DNA of 64,000 bases from Siphonodentalium dalli. Taxonomy: Eukaryota; Mollusca; Scaphopoda; Gadilida; Siphonodentaliidae. A model generated the notes under the pieces. The model had not been told where the DNA came from and did no database searches. It was given only the letters and a program-made list of their open reading frames with translations. Position 1 is the stretch's first letter; every line of letters begins with the position of its first letter. The DNA lies in assembly GCA_032622095.1 (NCBI GenBank), contig CP136065.1:38939503-39003502 (forward strand). Direction: 5' to 3'. Of the stretch, positions 10,650-22,450 are shown one piece after another. The position numbers and the translations under genes are program-made.

Positions 10650-11645
10650 CATATACAATGTATGGTTTAGGAGAAAAACATATTGTATTGTGTAAAATGT
10701 GTGGAGATATGTAATTCCACGGACAAAGAAATTGGGCAATTGTTTGTTATTTCCGATAGCACGTACTGTTTCCGACCACAATGTATAGTAATCCTCTTTG
10801 ATGTCGTCCCCGTTTATCAAATCCCATCACATATTGATGATTTATTACATTAATTCTCCCGGTCAATTTGTTTAAACTGGAAGTATGGTCTTTTGAATTT
10901 ATGCAGTATTCGGGACATATATCACACACAGAAATTAATAGTTGACAAACACATGGACTGTCTTCCGTTTGATTATCATTCGTACGTTTTGTATAATTAT
11001 GCATATAGCTATATATCCTTGGGGCATCGGGTCCATATAAGGGTATACGTTCACACACTCGGACATTTGAACGGTATGTTTTGTAGGCATTCGGTCGTAG
11101 AAACCCATAAGGTGCCATAATAGTTTTAAATTACACTGTTCATCTGTGCTATGTGCATGCTTTTCGTTTCACAATTCATCTTTTTAAGTGAAACACGAGA
11201 TTTGTATTTTGTGTTTTATTGGCACAGTAAAATTTGCTTTATATAAATTGAGTTTCGTAGATATATAGTTTTTTGTTGGAATTGGTGCCATGAGGACAAA
11301 GGAAAACTTCTATATAAAGTGTTCTACCCTGACTAATTCCCTTATCATCATTGGATCGACTACTGTACTATTTATATAACAAATTCCTATCTAATTTACT
11401 CCTATATTACGTAACATTATGGAAACTTACCCCTTCATCACTTTCTTAGATACGAGCTATATAACCAGATTAGCATGCAAATACGCGTGCCAAGTCTATT
11501 ATATTTACCAAGAATAAATAGATAAACACGTTCGGTACACGCTGTTACGATATCTGTGCAAACGAAAAATTGAACCATGCTGTTGAGTAGATATACAAAT
11601 ATGTTATGGCGAAATGATTAAGATTACATACTCACAATGTCAAAA
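10650..11645. other. Unassigned AT-rich DNA
   Basis: The longest frame (10747-11118, minus, 123 codons) has no recognisable domain and low-complexity tyrosine/asparagine content typical of chance frames in AT-rich DNA. Confidence 0.4.
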
Positions 11646-11658
11646 TGTGGCACATTGT

Positions 11659-12153
11659 TAGATCATGCCACGAATCTCTACTCTGTTTAACATCCGAGAT
11701 CATATTCCAGTACAAAACCTTGGAACTTTTTGAAGTTTTGACAGGGAAAAAATAGTGCGGGGAAAATATTTATTAGTTATTATATGTTCATTAATAACGT
11801 ACTTCACTGTAGGTGAAATTTCACGATTTAAGTGACTTTGTGAGCAATTTTGCGTTGCGTCGCTTACAATTATGGAATTTATCCTGGGTAATTAATTGAA
11901 TGTTTATTGCGATATCGGCTTAGAAAAGTCACAGTAAAGCATGCATTATCGAGTTGGGACCTTCACCTACAATGAAGTACATTATTAAGGAACAGATAAT
12001 ACATGTAACTAAGAGATGTATTCCCCGCGTTATTTTTTTTATCTTTATAAGGTTCCCTGTCAAACTTCAAAAAGTTCCCAGGTTTTGTACTGGTGGAATA
12101 TGACCTATATATATACGGGCGTTAGACACAGTCGAGTTTCATGGCATGATCTA
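11659..12153. mobile_element. Long-TIR foldback element (family C), Mutator-like, copy 1
   Basis: The termini TAGATCATGCCACGAATC and GCATGATCTA are inverted, and inverted similarity continues for about 190 bp on each side (the CAGTACAAAACC..TTTTGACAGGG block mirrors CCCTGTCAAAC..TTTTGTACTGG). A 9-bp direct repeat GCACATTGT flanks it at 11650-11658 and 12154-12162. Long TIRs with a 9-bp duplication are the pattern of Mutator-like elements. No transposase is present. Confidence 0.75.
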
Positions 12154-12230
12154 GCACATTGTCACATTTCCTAAACGTTTGGCGGCTTTCACATTGTTCT
12201 ACGTACACCAGACTTTCATTGTTTCGTTGG

Positions 12231-12347
12231 TTCCTTCATTAAAGTTAAAAAGCAAGGACCTATATTTGGTTCAAAATATAGCAAATTGGCTATTTATAGG
12301 ACCAAATATAGGTCCTTAGTTTTTTCCATAAAAATTTAATGAAGGAA
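12231..12347. repeat. Imperfect hairpin / inverted repeat
   Basis: The outer arms TTCCTTCATTAAA and TTTAATGAAGGAA and the inner arms AAGGACCTATATTTGGT and ACCAAATATAGGTCCTT pair across a short loop. Confidence 0.75.
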
Positions 12348-12585
12348 TATATAAACAATTTTGTATTTACAAGTTGGATGAGTCGTTTAGACTAGTTTAG
12401 CTCATATGGGGGGTGGGCGCAATGTGACATGTGACTAAAGCGGAAAGATAGCTTTATCTCTATATCCACTAGATTACTAGCTTGTATAGTTAAATGTGTA
12501 GGGATATATCTGTGTGGATCAGAAGGGCTCAAGTTTCGATGTTAATTCTAGCTGGCAGAAATTTCTCTTCTGAGCCTTATGTATA

Positions 12586-12653
12586 CATGGTAATTATAAT
12601 GAAAATTAATTGATGACTCCAGTCATAAATTCATTTTCATTATAATTACCATG
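12586..12653. repeat. Perfect 21-bp-arm inverted repeat
   Basis: The arms begin CATGGTAATTATAATGAAAA and are separated by about 26 bp. Confidence 0.85.
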
Positions 12654-12785
12654 CCTTTTTTTGTTTGCATCGTTCTTAGAGCACCCGAGTGTATTTTGCA
12701 TAATCTATGGCTCAAATACATTCATTTGTTGCATATATTCTGTTGAGTATAAAAGGAGATGGTCCCAAAAGTGTCCGGATTTAGT

Positions 12786-12885
12786 GTACAGTGCCCCATT
12801 AAGTAATACCGAAACATTTGAAAACTGTTACACAATTGTAATCATTAGGCACTATAATGAACTATAACTGAAACTGAGAACTATA
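12786..12885. repeat. Dispersed repeat family L, 5' part only
   Basis: It shares TGTTACACAATTGTAAT, ATTAGGCAC and ATAACTGAAACTGA with 14715-14810. Confidence 0.55.
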
Positions 12886-13502
12886 CGACTCCCTATATAA
12901 TGTTGCCCTATCTGAGAACACTCCATTGCAGGGATCAAGAGAGCTTAACCTTCGCGAAAACAAACAAATATTTAATGCAGTACAGACATATATTATGAGA
13001 ACAAAAAGATTCCCATGATTCTACCATCGAATTGGATTCCGACCGCGTTATGCGGCAGCATGATATTCCCCAATATATACGTAGAACTAAATGCCTTCCG
13101 ATAACGATTATTTTGTATGTTAATTACTTGTTATTATCCTGAATACGTGAATTGATTCCACAAGGAAGATGCTGCGATATTCACAATGAACACCCTGGAA
13201 ATTGGAATTGTCCTGTTTCGGGTTAGTGCTGCTGAATGTGTTCTTGTACTCCCGGAAGCTATATAAATCACGACATATTTTGATTATGAACACTCGTAGC
13301 CGTGTGTATTTGTTTAATTATTTTTTGACGGATGTAACCAGTTAACAGCCATTGTGATTGACCCCCTCCAATGGCACCTGACGCATGCATATTACTATAG
13401 AGGAGCATAATGTTTATCACACAACAACCCAATTTTTGAAAACCCCCCACCACTGTCATCATTTCACGATTCATCTGCCCCCTCCTGTCTTCTACTTTCT
13501 CA

Positions 13503-13550
13503 CCCTCTCTCTCTCTCTCTCTCTCTCACTCTCTCTATCTCTCGCTCTGC
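13503..13550. repeat. CT dinucleotide microsatellite
   Basis: CT repeats with a few interruptions, in a pyrimidine-rich stretch (13440-13680). The preceding 600 bp (12890-13500) hold nothing recognised. Confidence 0.9.
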
Positions 13551-13837
13551 CTTCTGCTATCTCTAACACTACGTTCTCCCTGTTTTTCCATCCCTAACTG
13601 TAATTTAGCTAAATATCTCCATTTCTCCTAAAACCATTTTTTCAATCTCTTCCCGTCTGATCGATACCCCCCTCACTTATTGGGGAAGGGGGCATGTCGC
13701 CAAAGAGGAGACGACTTCATATAAGTCCCCGGGCTTGTTGTCTGATCATCGTTTCCATACAATAACTCTACTATTTTGTATATATGTGTCATCTGTATAT
13801 TATGTTATTTTTTGGATTTTGAAATAAAACTATGTTT

Positions 13838-14030
13838 ACACTAACTGAAACTGACAGACCTTCTCCCATAAGAGCCTTTTGCTTAGATGATATATGCGTG
13901 AAATGTACACTCAGACATGCAAAAAGAGCACCCATCAATCTCCACAATGTTACCCATATATCACCAAATCACCCCTCAAATGTTATGGAATAAAGTCCTC
14001 AACACCACAACTTGTTCGCACTTATATATA
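13838..14030. repeat. Dispersed repeat family L, copy interrupted by an insertion
   Basis: It matches 14785-14990 through CTTCTCC..TAAGAGCCTT, TACACTCAGACATGC, GGAATAAAGTCCTCAACAC and TTCGCACTTATA. After the inserted element at 14030-14412 the match resumes with TACCGCCCG. Confidence 0.75.
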
Positions 14031-14412
14031 ATACTATATATAGCAAGGTTACCCGACTTCGTCCGGGCTGTTTACCCTCTGCTTTCGAAAACCTCCGTGG
14101 ATCTAACATCGAAATCGCTGGCGTCGCACGGGCTCGGCGACCCGATAAAATTCGTATCCGGGGCAAGATACATTCACATAGCAAATTTCAAGTCGATAGC
14201 TCCACCCGTTTCCGAGATCTCGTCTGCGCATGCGCGAAGTGGGAGCCGCACGGGCTCGCCAATACGACGTTGACGACCGCCTGGTCAAACTACACACACG
14301 TACCAAGTTTCGCCCCGATCGGTCGAGAATCGTAAAGTTGTATAAATGACATACATACATACATACGTACATACAGACAGACAGACAGAGGTCTTCAAAA
14401 TATATAGGAGAT
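14030..14412 (+). mobile_element. CCCGACTTCG-type interspersed element
   Basis: It starts near CAAGGTTACCCGACTTCGTC, contains two CGCACGGGCTCG blocks, and ends with CATA and CAGA microsatellites followed by GTCTTCAAAATATATAGGA. The family-L copy at 14785-14990 lacks it at the matching position, which fixes both ends to within a few bases. The short target duplication is probably a TATA-like string, but the AT-rich junctions make it ambiguous. Confidence 0.75.
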
Positions 14413-14784
14413 ATACCGCCCGTGGCATGTGAATGTTGGGAGAATATTCAAGCATTTACCTGGTTTTACAAAATAAAATTTGCCGAAATTCTCATTCATT
14501 GAACGTGTGATTTGTGGTGGCTATGGATATTTAATTATGACTCAAAATAGCCGTAGGTATGACGGGCATGATTGTGCTGATTTAGAAAAGACGAAAGTGG
14601 GTTGATGTATAATATGAGGTTGTTAGTTGTTTTGCGTTTTTATTTGGGGGAAACTTCTATAGATTAAAATCTTAATTTTCATTTATTCATTTGATATCCA
14701 CCAATATAACGTTAATCAGTACCGAATTCTATGAAAACTTGTTACACCATTGTAATAATTAGGCACCATATAAAATGAATTCAT

Positions 14785-14990
14785 GTCGAGATTATAACTG
14801 TAACTGACAGAGCTTCTCCGGTAAGAGCCTTATGTATAAAGGATATATGTGTGGGAATTTACACTCAGACATGCGACAGGGGTACCACTCAAGCACCATC
14901 AGGTTACCCATATACTATCAAATTCCCTCCTCAAATGTTCACAGTAACGGAATAAAGTCCTCAACACTACCGCCTATTCGCACTTATACC
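14785..14990. repeat. Dispersed repeat family L, uninterrupted copy
   Basis: Paralogue of 13838-14030 with an empty site, CACTTATACCGCCCG, near 14990. Its 5' extension (14715-14785) matches 12786-12885. Confidence 0.7.
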
Positions 14991-14999
14991 GCCCGATGG

Positions 15000-15853
15000 C
15001 CGCACGCCAATTCATGTGAATTAATTAGGTGGAAAATTCTAGCTTTGTAATTGAAATATAAGTACCGATTTCGGGCGCCTGCGCTACCTTAAGAAGAGTA
15101 CGGGTATTGCAACAAGTGGTGCATGGTTTCGACCGAGACGCGCAACAAAGATCATTGTGCAATATATCTTCAACAGAATTAATCACATCCCGTTTTTATT
15201 AATTGAAGATCTACATCTGCTCCGTCCTTGGAATTTTGAGATGTAAACAGGTCGTAGACGACAAAGAGCTACGATATTTGCAACAAGTGAGTTGGTTGAT
15301 CGTAAAACGACATCAAGGCGGGAGGAGGTGTAACTATAAGAATTACGAGAACTTAAAAATGCTCTATCTCTACCTCGAATAACCTCCAACAGCAATAACA
15401 TTTATATAAACCTGTTTTGAGGGCATGTTTGCATTTTTATTTCCAAAAAACACAAACATCATTATTATTACATTATTTATTGCATACCTCCATTTTGGGA
15501 GAAGAATGTGGACGTGCGTGAATATGGCCCATATTCACTATTTTAAAGATAAATTTTATATTAAAAACATACAAACATCACAGCTGAACTGTGTACATTT
15601 ATGAATTGTAATGTTGATTCAGGCATGACATTTCCAACTGCTGAACATTTTGACCAAAGTTACCAAAAATACCCCACCCCACACCCCCCCCCTTGTCGCT
15701 GGATCTCGGTGGTGAATGAGACTTGTCAATCTATTGAAATAGATTTGGCACGTTGTCACACATATAAGCGTATATGAAGTAATTTTAAACTGACTCGAAT
15801 TATGGCAGATACGCCTGGTACGGGCTTCATGTTGCGTTGTGTCACTGGGTTTC
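15000..15853. other. Unassigned intergenic DNA
   Basis: A C-run lies near 15685, and GCAACAAGTG appears twice (15108, 15281). No gene is seen. Confidence 0.35.
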
Positions 15854-16036
15854 TTCTAAGAAGTTTTAGTTCTCAGCTTATAGTATATCCGACGTTTGGT
15901 CACCGACATGGTTCCTAAGAAGTTTTAGTTCTCAGCTTATAGTATACCCGACGTTTGGTCACCGACATGGCTCCAAAGAAGTTTTAGTTCTCAGTTTATA
16001 GTATATCCGACGTTTGGTCACCGACATGGTTCCTAA
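15854..16036. repeat. 59-bp tandem repeat, three copies
   Basis: Units start at 15861, 15920 and 15979 with AAGTTTTAGTTCTCAG and end GGTCACCGACATGG. They differ at only a few positions. Confidence 0.95.
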
Positions 16037-16200
16037 GTGGTTTTCAAGTGGTTCGGATCTTCTGGAATGCTTCTCTAAAGATTCCACAGAGCTTGATCTT
16101 GTAGGCTCTTAGACGGAGAGGACTCGTCGTTGGTCGAAATTGGTCAGGCGTATATGCATGTTAGCAAAATTGCTGGCCTAGTTATGTGTTTACCAATGGT

Positions 16201-16600
16201 TTAACCCTTTACCCAACAGAAGGGCCCTGTGCCAATGCATTCTCTTATATATGCGAGTCGACCATAGGTCGCCTCGCATATATAAGAGAATGCATTGGCT
16301 TAACACATTAAAAATTATAAAATTGTTAAAGAATGTAAGAAAAAATGGTAAAAAGTGTTAAAAAAAGAATTTTTTTAGGCCAATGCATTCTCTTATATAT
16401 GCGAGGCGACCTATGGTCGACTCGCATATATAAGAGAATGCATTGGCACAGGGCATAACTGTAACTATCACAATGTGGTCAATGAGCCGGTTCCAATGAT
16501 ATCCATATTTGTATGGTTCTATTGAGACAGACCGAAGATATTTTAGGCTGTTGAAGCTTTATTTGGCCGGTTTTGGCCGGTTTGTTGGGTAAAGGGTTAA
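16201..16600. mobile_element. Double-hairpin TTAA MITE (family B), copy 2
   Basis: TTAA at 16201-16204 and 16597-16600, with ends TTAACCCTTTACCCAACA and its inverse. It is nearly identical to copy 1 throughout. The hairpins are intact at about 16233-16300 and 16379-16446. Confidence 0.92.
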
Positions 16601-17287
16601 CCATTGATGGTAAGGGTGGACTGCTAGTTGTCGAACAAACAGGAAACACGGCCCCAGTACACGAACCTTCCACGCTAGAATGGCGCACACATAGCCGGAG
16701 ACAAATGGCGGCCGGGCGCTTGTGTTTCATGGTGGCGGGAATTATTATTTGTTTTCCTTTCTATATTATTATGTTATTATTCTATTGTAACATGTATTTT
16801 GTAAATAATTCTTTCCTACTGGAGGAAATAAAGATATATACAGTTTTGATAACTAGTGATCTTTGTTTTATCGACCGCTTGTCATAAATTCGTCAATAGA
16901 TTGAAATTTTACTATCATGGTCAGTGTAGTCCTATTGTGACGACCCCAATATATTATAACTACACTGGCGAAACATTCCATTCTAGCCTGGGAAACAACG
17001 CCGCGTTATCAAATAACCGTGTTTGCAATGCAGTGCATCGTTGGTTCGAAGCCGAAGCAACAATTTGCAAGGGATGTGGCAATGAGGCGGCGAATAGCAT
17101 GATGTAACAATTGTTGCCTGCATGGTTGTTTGGTAATTTACGCCGATTCACGCAGCTCCGGTCATGTGAAAATCACCATGTGTATGGCTGAACCACCCCG
17201 ATTAATGGTCCTCGTAATTTGCAAACATTTAAACATGGATGCGAACATATGTATTGTCAATATGCAGAGAGAAAGAACAGGTTATAC
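16601..17287. other. Unassigned intergenic DNA
   Basis: Short frames only, with no recognised domain or repeat. Confidence 0.35.
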
Positions 17288-17295
17288 ATACAGTG

Positions 17296-18589
17296 TAGTG
17301 ATGCGGACCGAACCGGACCACCTTGGGTGGTCCGGTCCGCTGTCAAGGCGGTCCAGTCCGGTCCGGTCCAGGCCATTCCGGTCCGGTACACATGCCTGGA
17401 CCGGTCCAAAACGGTCCGGTCCACCTATAATAGGTTATATGTTAATGAATTCTCTGTTTTCTCAAAGTTTTTACTCTGTATAGTACAAACTATAAGGTTA
17501 CTGAGTTCAGTGCATTGCAATGAGTCCATATATGTTAAAACTTACATTGTTTGCCGATTGTATGCATCATTGTATGTCTCTGGTGGAATATACTGGGAAC
17601 GATGCACGATAATAGTATTTCTAGTAATGCGAACATGCACTAATTAAATGTATTGGACAGATAAATAGCTAGGGTCAGAATGTGTTATAACCAATCTAAC
17701 ATGGCACTCAACTGATCGTATGCATGATTCGTATCATACTTATTTTCATTAAATTGAAATTTAAACGAAATAACTATACTGATGACAATTATACAAATGT
17801 GTACTAATATGACTACTACATTAATATTTGAGTCTTGGAGATTGTGATGGCTGATTGTATAATCCTGACAATTACAGTTATTTTTCTAAGTACAACTACT
17901 ATTGGATTAATGTGACGGTCTTGTCTTTCATTATAAGGAAATTGACATGTACAAAGTACATCTATACATTGTTTTCGTGGCATCAAACGTTTAACCCTTT
18001 ACCCAACAGAACGCCCAGAAACGCCCTAACAGCCTAAATTATCTTCGGTCTGTCTCAATAAAACCATGGAAATATGGGTATCATTGGAACCGGCTCATTG
18101 AGCACATTGTGATAGTTACAGTTATGCCCTGTGCCAATGCATTCTCTTATATATGCGAGTCGACCATAGGTCGCCTCGCATATATAAGAGAATGCATTGG
18201 CCTAAAAAAAACTTTTTTTTAACACTTTTTACCATTTTTTCTTTAATATGTGTTAAGCCAATGCATTCTCTTATATATGCGAGGCGACCTATGGTCGACT
18301 CGCATATATAAGAGAATGCATTGGCACAGGGCCGTTCTGTTGGGTAAAGGGTTAATAGATATTAACTACTTGAATGCGTCACTACATCGTTGGTAATTGA
18401 TATGACGGCAAATAGCAATAATATTCGCGATAGTTTATTATAACTGAAGTAAAATAGTGGACCGGACCGGAGAGTACCGGACCGGCGGCAAAAAGCGGTC
18501 CGGTCCGGTCCAGTGAGACCCGTCCGGACCGGACCGCGGTCCACCCGTGGACCGCGGACCGGTCCAAAGCGGTCCGGTCCGCATCACTA
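17296..18589. mobile_element. hAT-like non-autonomous element with GGTCC arrays
   Basis: The left end TAGTGATGCGGACCG is mirrored by the right end CGGTCCGCATCACTA. Behind each end lie ~130 bp of GGTCCGGTCC-type subterminal repeats in inverted orientation. Outside, ATACAGTG (17288-17295) and TTACAGTG (18593-18600) are a possible 8-bp target duplication with one mismatch and a 3-bp offset on the right. The TAGTG end, subterminal arrays and 8-bp duplication fit hAT. About 1 kb inside has no transposase and carries a family-B MITE. Confidence 0.65.
17991..18355. mobile_element. Double-hairpin TTAA MITE (family B), copy 3, inverted and nested
   Basis: TTAA at 17991-17994 and 18352-18355. Its body is reversed relative to copies 1, 2 and 4 (the left part carries GACAGACC-side sequence inverted). 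It is shorter, with a changed spacer between hairpins and loss of part of the GGCCGGTTTTGG block. Both hairpins are intact. Confidence 0.9.
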
Positions 18590-18899
18590 AAATTACAGTG
18601 TGGTGTATATGGGATCGGGGTGTCACTTATTGAACTTATGTTAGCCCCTCTCCATAAGAAACAAGACTTGCTAAGGAATGTGGAGATGGTGTTATACAGA
18701 AAGCAAGTAAATCAAGGTAGTCGACGACGCAACAGGAGCCCAATCTAAGCTGGCGATTTCATAATGCAATGGCCGGTTGGTGATTTACATGATTATAATT
18801 TATAGATAAATCAGATATCAATAGTTCTGACAAAACGCCACCAAGGGAAAAGAGCTGTGAAAGAAACATATACAGGGACACGGCGACAGAGGGTTGGGT

Positions 18900-19250
18900 G
18901 TCTCCCCAACTTTGGCCAAATTTGTTCAACAGTTGGAAAGTTCATGCCTGACTTTGGTTGGAAACCCACAATTAGGTTGAATTTGTTATGATAGTTTGAT
19001 ATTCCAACCAGTATTTATTGTGACAATTGTTTTTAGAACAATAGACAAATATTCTACTCATTATAAGGATGGCTATCAGTTGGAAATATGGAACCACTGT
19101 ATGGTGTTTCCAACATTTACATGTAGGAAGCTGGATATATCAGTTGGAAGATTACAACTCAATTGCGGCGGTGCGGATGCAAATTACCGGACTTTGAAAT
19201 TAAAGTTTGCTTCAGTATGGTCCCAATTGGATGTGAACACCCCAATGGAA
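18900..19250 (+). repeat. Dispersed repeat family H, copy 1
   Basis: It shares TTTGATATTCCAACCAGTAT, GTTTTTAGAACAAT, GGCTATC and CAGTTGGAA blocks with 43085-43400, and with the complement of 56210-56460. AGTTGGAA recurs inside. Class unknown. Confidence 0.55.
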
Positions 19251-19259
19251 GCCTTATAG

Positions 19260-21025
19260 CCACGCACTTGACAATATGTATGATACAGATAGTTGTTTAA
19301 GACAAGGTTTACTGTTACAAGACCAAATGTTCTACAAGAGTCCATGACCCATCTCTCACGGACAAAGCTGTCGATTCAGTTTGCATTTCGGCAGATGTAT
19401 ATGTATGTCAGCACTTGTATGAACCACGGGGGATTGGCTTTACATCCGTCACTTTGGCGCGAAATGTTTAGAAAACAGAACAGAAAACCCACCATCCCAA
19501 CAACAGATTTTGCCAGGATATCTCCTTTTGAATATAGTGCAATCCACTCGTGGAATTATTCTCCGTAACTGTAAAAAAGCGAACCCGATGTCCCGTTTGA
19601 GTGGCTGACTTTGGCGGGGATGTACCATGATGACATTCTGATATCCCTCTGTATCCTGTCTTTGTGACGAACGACAGCGCCGTGCGCAACAGGTAAACTA
19701 ACTGTTCAGAGGTCCTCACGGAATCCAATGCACTGTATAATTGCGAGAGATTTGTGGCCCGCTAAAGAAAATTCTCAGCACGATATCAACAGGTGAAAAC
19801 CGTCTATGAAAGGAGTGGTATTTAAACCTGTCAATTTTGTTTACGAGCATGATCGAATAAATTTTAGCGACATAGCACGAATTCACCATTGTGGTGTCGC
19901 GGACACAAAACAACCACGACTCAAATGTATAAAGAGTTCATACGAGTCCAACCCATTCCCCCGTGAGCCGAAAATATGTAATTGATTGAAATTAAACTGG
20001 GTCCAAATATTTTGTTTGAGAATATAATAAATTAAATAAATATATTGTGGTGGCGATTGTTGGTCAAATAAAGGTCTCGGCATATTTACTTCTTTGTTTA
20101 CGGTGAAAGCTAACATTAATTCGGAAATATCAAATTATTTCCCTTTTCATTGTCGGTTCGCCATTATTCTTCCTTCCTGCCTCTTGATGTCTATATTTAA
20201 ACGGTTTGATTGATTATAATTGAGAACTATACCCCAATCATGCTCGATTATTCGTCATCTTGATGACTTCCTTACAAACCTTCATTCATGATGTTCTCTC
20301 AGGTTGCCCGCCAAAAATCTCCAACTGATTTGTACTGGCCAGTTTGAAATCGTATTATTAAAACATATTTTGACATAACTCCGATATAAAGCCCAGTTTC
20401 CGTGAGGACACGGTGAATCATGTTGATGAATCGCCTTTGTGACAAAATAACGGTCGAAATTTTTAAATCACATATGTATACAAACACAGCTAAGTTCGCT
20501 TGAACTGTCGTGGTTATTTAAAAACCCGCGTCGGTTTCAGCTTCCAAATAAATCTATATACTAGAATTAAAGATGTACTCATGAACCAAGAACTCCAGTT
20601 GCAACATCAGTAAACTAACACAAACCAAATTAGCACTGTTTGTGCTTTGTTCTGCTGAAGAGTTTTGAAAACCAAATACAATATGGCATAGCAACTAGAC
20701 CTTTAAATACATCAAAATAATTGTGCTACTGGAACTTTAAAAGATAACCATTATTGCTGTTCCCCTAAAACACCGAAACTGTATTATATTAATCAATCAA
20801 TCGAGAATTCAATATCAAACAAGATACATGTATGTTGCATTTCGAGTGGCTCGATTCGACCCGCGCGTGTCATGTGATGCACTATATATGTAAAGCCACT
20901 TAGCGGTTTCAGCTCCAACATTCAACTCATAATATTCGAATTTGAATTTCCCCCGGTATCGAAATAAGTCGATAACTACCTGAACTATATATATACACAT
21001 ACACCTTTATATAAGCATACAATGT
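19260..21025. other. Unassigned intergenic DNA
   Basis: No frame above 91 codons, no recognised domain, and no match to other repeats in the window. Confidence 0.4.
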
Positions 21026-21029
21026 ACCA

Positions 21030-21570
21030 GAAAGATGCATTGAGGTCATAACACAATTTACAACTTCAAACTTTGCCACTAGTGATAGAGTATGCCAATT
21101 GTGTAATTCTGGGACGATTGACGACGTGAAGCATTATATAATTTACTGTCCAAGTTTTGAAATCGAACGAAAAAAGCTTATTCATAGGAATTTCACTAGA
21201 TTCCCAAATCATGTAAAATTGCGTATTTTATTGCCGAACTCGAAAGTGTCAACTACAAGGAATAGAACCTCTGTAAATTTATACGCTGTGTGAATGATAG
21301 GGTGAACTGTTCTCCATGTATATATAAGGTAACCGCCAAGTGACCGTAATTAGAAACTCCGCGAAAAAAAACAAACAAACAAACAAAACAAAATAGAATA
21401 CGAAATAAATATATATCCAACATAAATGCTAGTTATGGGTAATACAATTTATACATTTCTTGTCATTTTCACAATGTTGCTGTATGTTGTATTACTGTAT
21501 TGACTTTTGTAAATGTGTTTCTTTGAACAATTATTGTATGGATGGAGAACCAATAAACAAATATAAAACG
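21030..21570 (+). mobile_element. LINE 3' fragment
   Basis: A reverse-transcriptase C-terminal zinc knuckle is followed by AT-rich sequence with a CAAA-type simple repeat (21365-21392) and a GGAGAACCAATAAACAAATA end resembling a LINE 3' UTR terminus. The 3' boundary is estimated. Confidence 0.55.
21045..21295 (+). pseudogene. LINE reverse transcriptase C-terminus
   Basis: Read in the frame that ends at 21293, the peptide contains TSDRVCQLCNSGTIDDVKHY followed by IIYCPSFEIERKKL. This is the CxxC...HxxxxC knuckle and following 'CPxF/Y..xR' helix found at the C-terminus of many invertebrate LINE polymerases. Only about 80 codons remain and the whole catalytic core is missing. The stop falls shortly after the knuckle region, as in intact elements. 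Confidence 0.7.
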
Positions 21571-21592
21571 ATGCTCGGGTCCCGATGATATA

Positions 21593-22030
21593 TTGCGACA
21601 TTTGTATTCGTTGCAAGTCTGGAATAGAAAACGGAATAACTCGCGACTTCCGGAAAGGTACACATATATAACAAGTGTGTTATGTTATGACATGAAACTA
21701 TGTCTAAAATTCCAACACGGACTGTATTCTCTTTGTTTTTTACAATCAAACATGTACATACAGTATACAGTGTATCATACACGATTCAGAGCGGAGACAG
21801 GTCTAGATGTTCTTAACATCAATCTATACAAGTCGAAATTTTACGGGACTGCTGATACAAAATTCGAATCTCAATCGAAATATCAAATTTATCGAAAAAA
21901 AATGATAAATAAACACGTACTTTCTGCACTGTATCGACGACTTTGTTCGGAAGTCTTCTGCGCACATGACGCCGTAAGATACTTGGTTATTAATAATTTT
22001 GTGAATATGTCCATTTTATCGAATTACTAA
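21593..22030 (+). other. Unrecognised 145-codon open frame
   Basis: The frame begins at a TTG- or GTG-class codon rather than a clear ATG context. It is rich in Tyr, Lys and Asn, has no domain I recognise, and includes the phrase FRAETGLDVLNINLYKSKFY. A chance frame or retroelement debris is more likely than a gene. Confidence 0.15.
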
Positions 22031-22071
22031 ACAGTGGCATTCATATTCAACTATATATAGTTGAAAGTAAC

Positions 22072-22197
22072 TATTATCTTTGAATTCAGGATGTGCCCGA
22101 CGCGAAGGAAGGGTACAAATCGTAGGGCAGAATCTATTATCTTTGAATTCAGGATGTGCCCGACGCGAATGAAGGATACAAATCGCAGGGCAGAATC
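22072..22197. repeat. 63-bp tandem duplication
   Basis: Two nearly identical units start TATTATCTTTGAATTCAGG and contain GATGTGCCCGACGCGAA. Confidence 0.9.
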
Positions 22198-22450
22198 GAT
22201 AGTTTATAGCACGGTTTATTGTACGTTCATGCACTGGCAAGTTTGAACAGTATACAATGGTTTGCAGGCATGTTTTCGTAGAAAACGATATTATGCCAGA
22301 ATATGAACGGAATATGCATATACTAAATTTTGTGTACAATGCATCTGTACCAAGGCTAACTACATGAGATTAAGTAAAATCTATGTAGTTTCACCTGTAA
22401 TGATGCTACCGGAATTTGCCTATAAATAGCACGCAATTATCTCGGAAGAG

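Noticed and set aside
11659-12153. TA-flanked Tc1/mariner MITE
   Set aside because: The ends do begin TA, but a perfect 9-bp direct repeat outside them, and a 9-10-bp repeat at copy 3, fit a Mutator-like duplication better.
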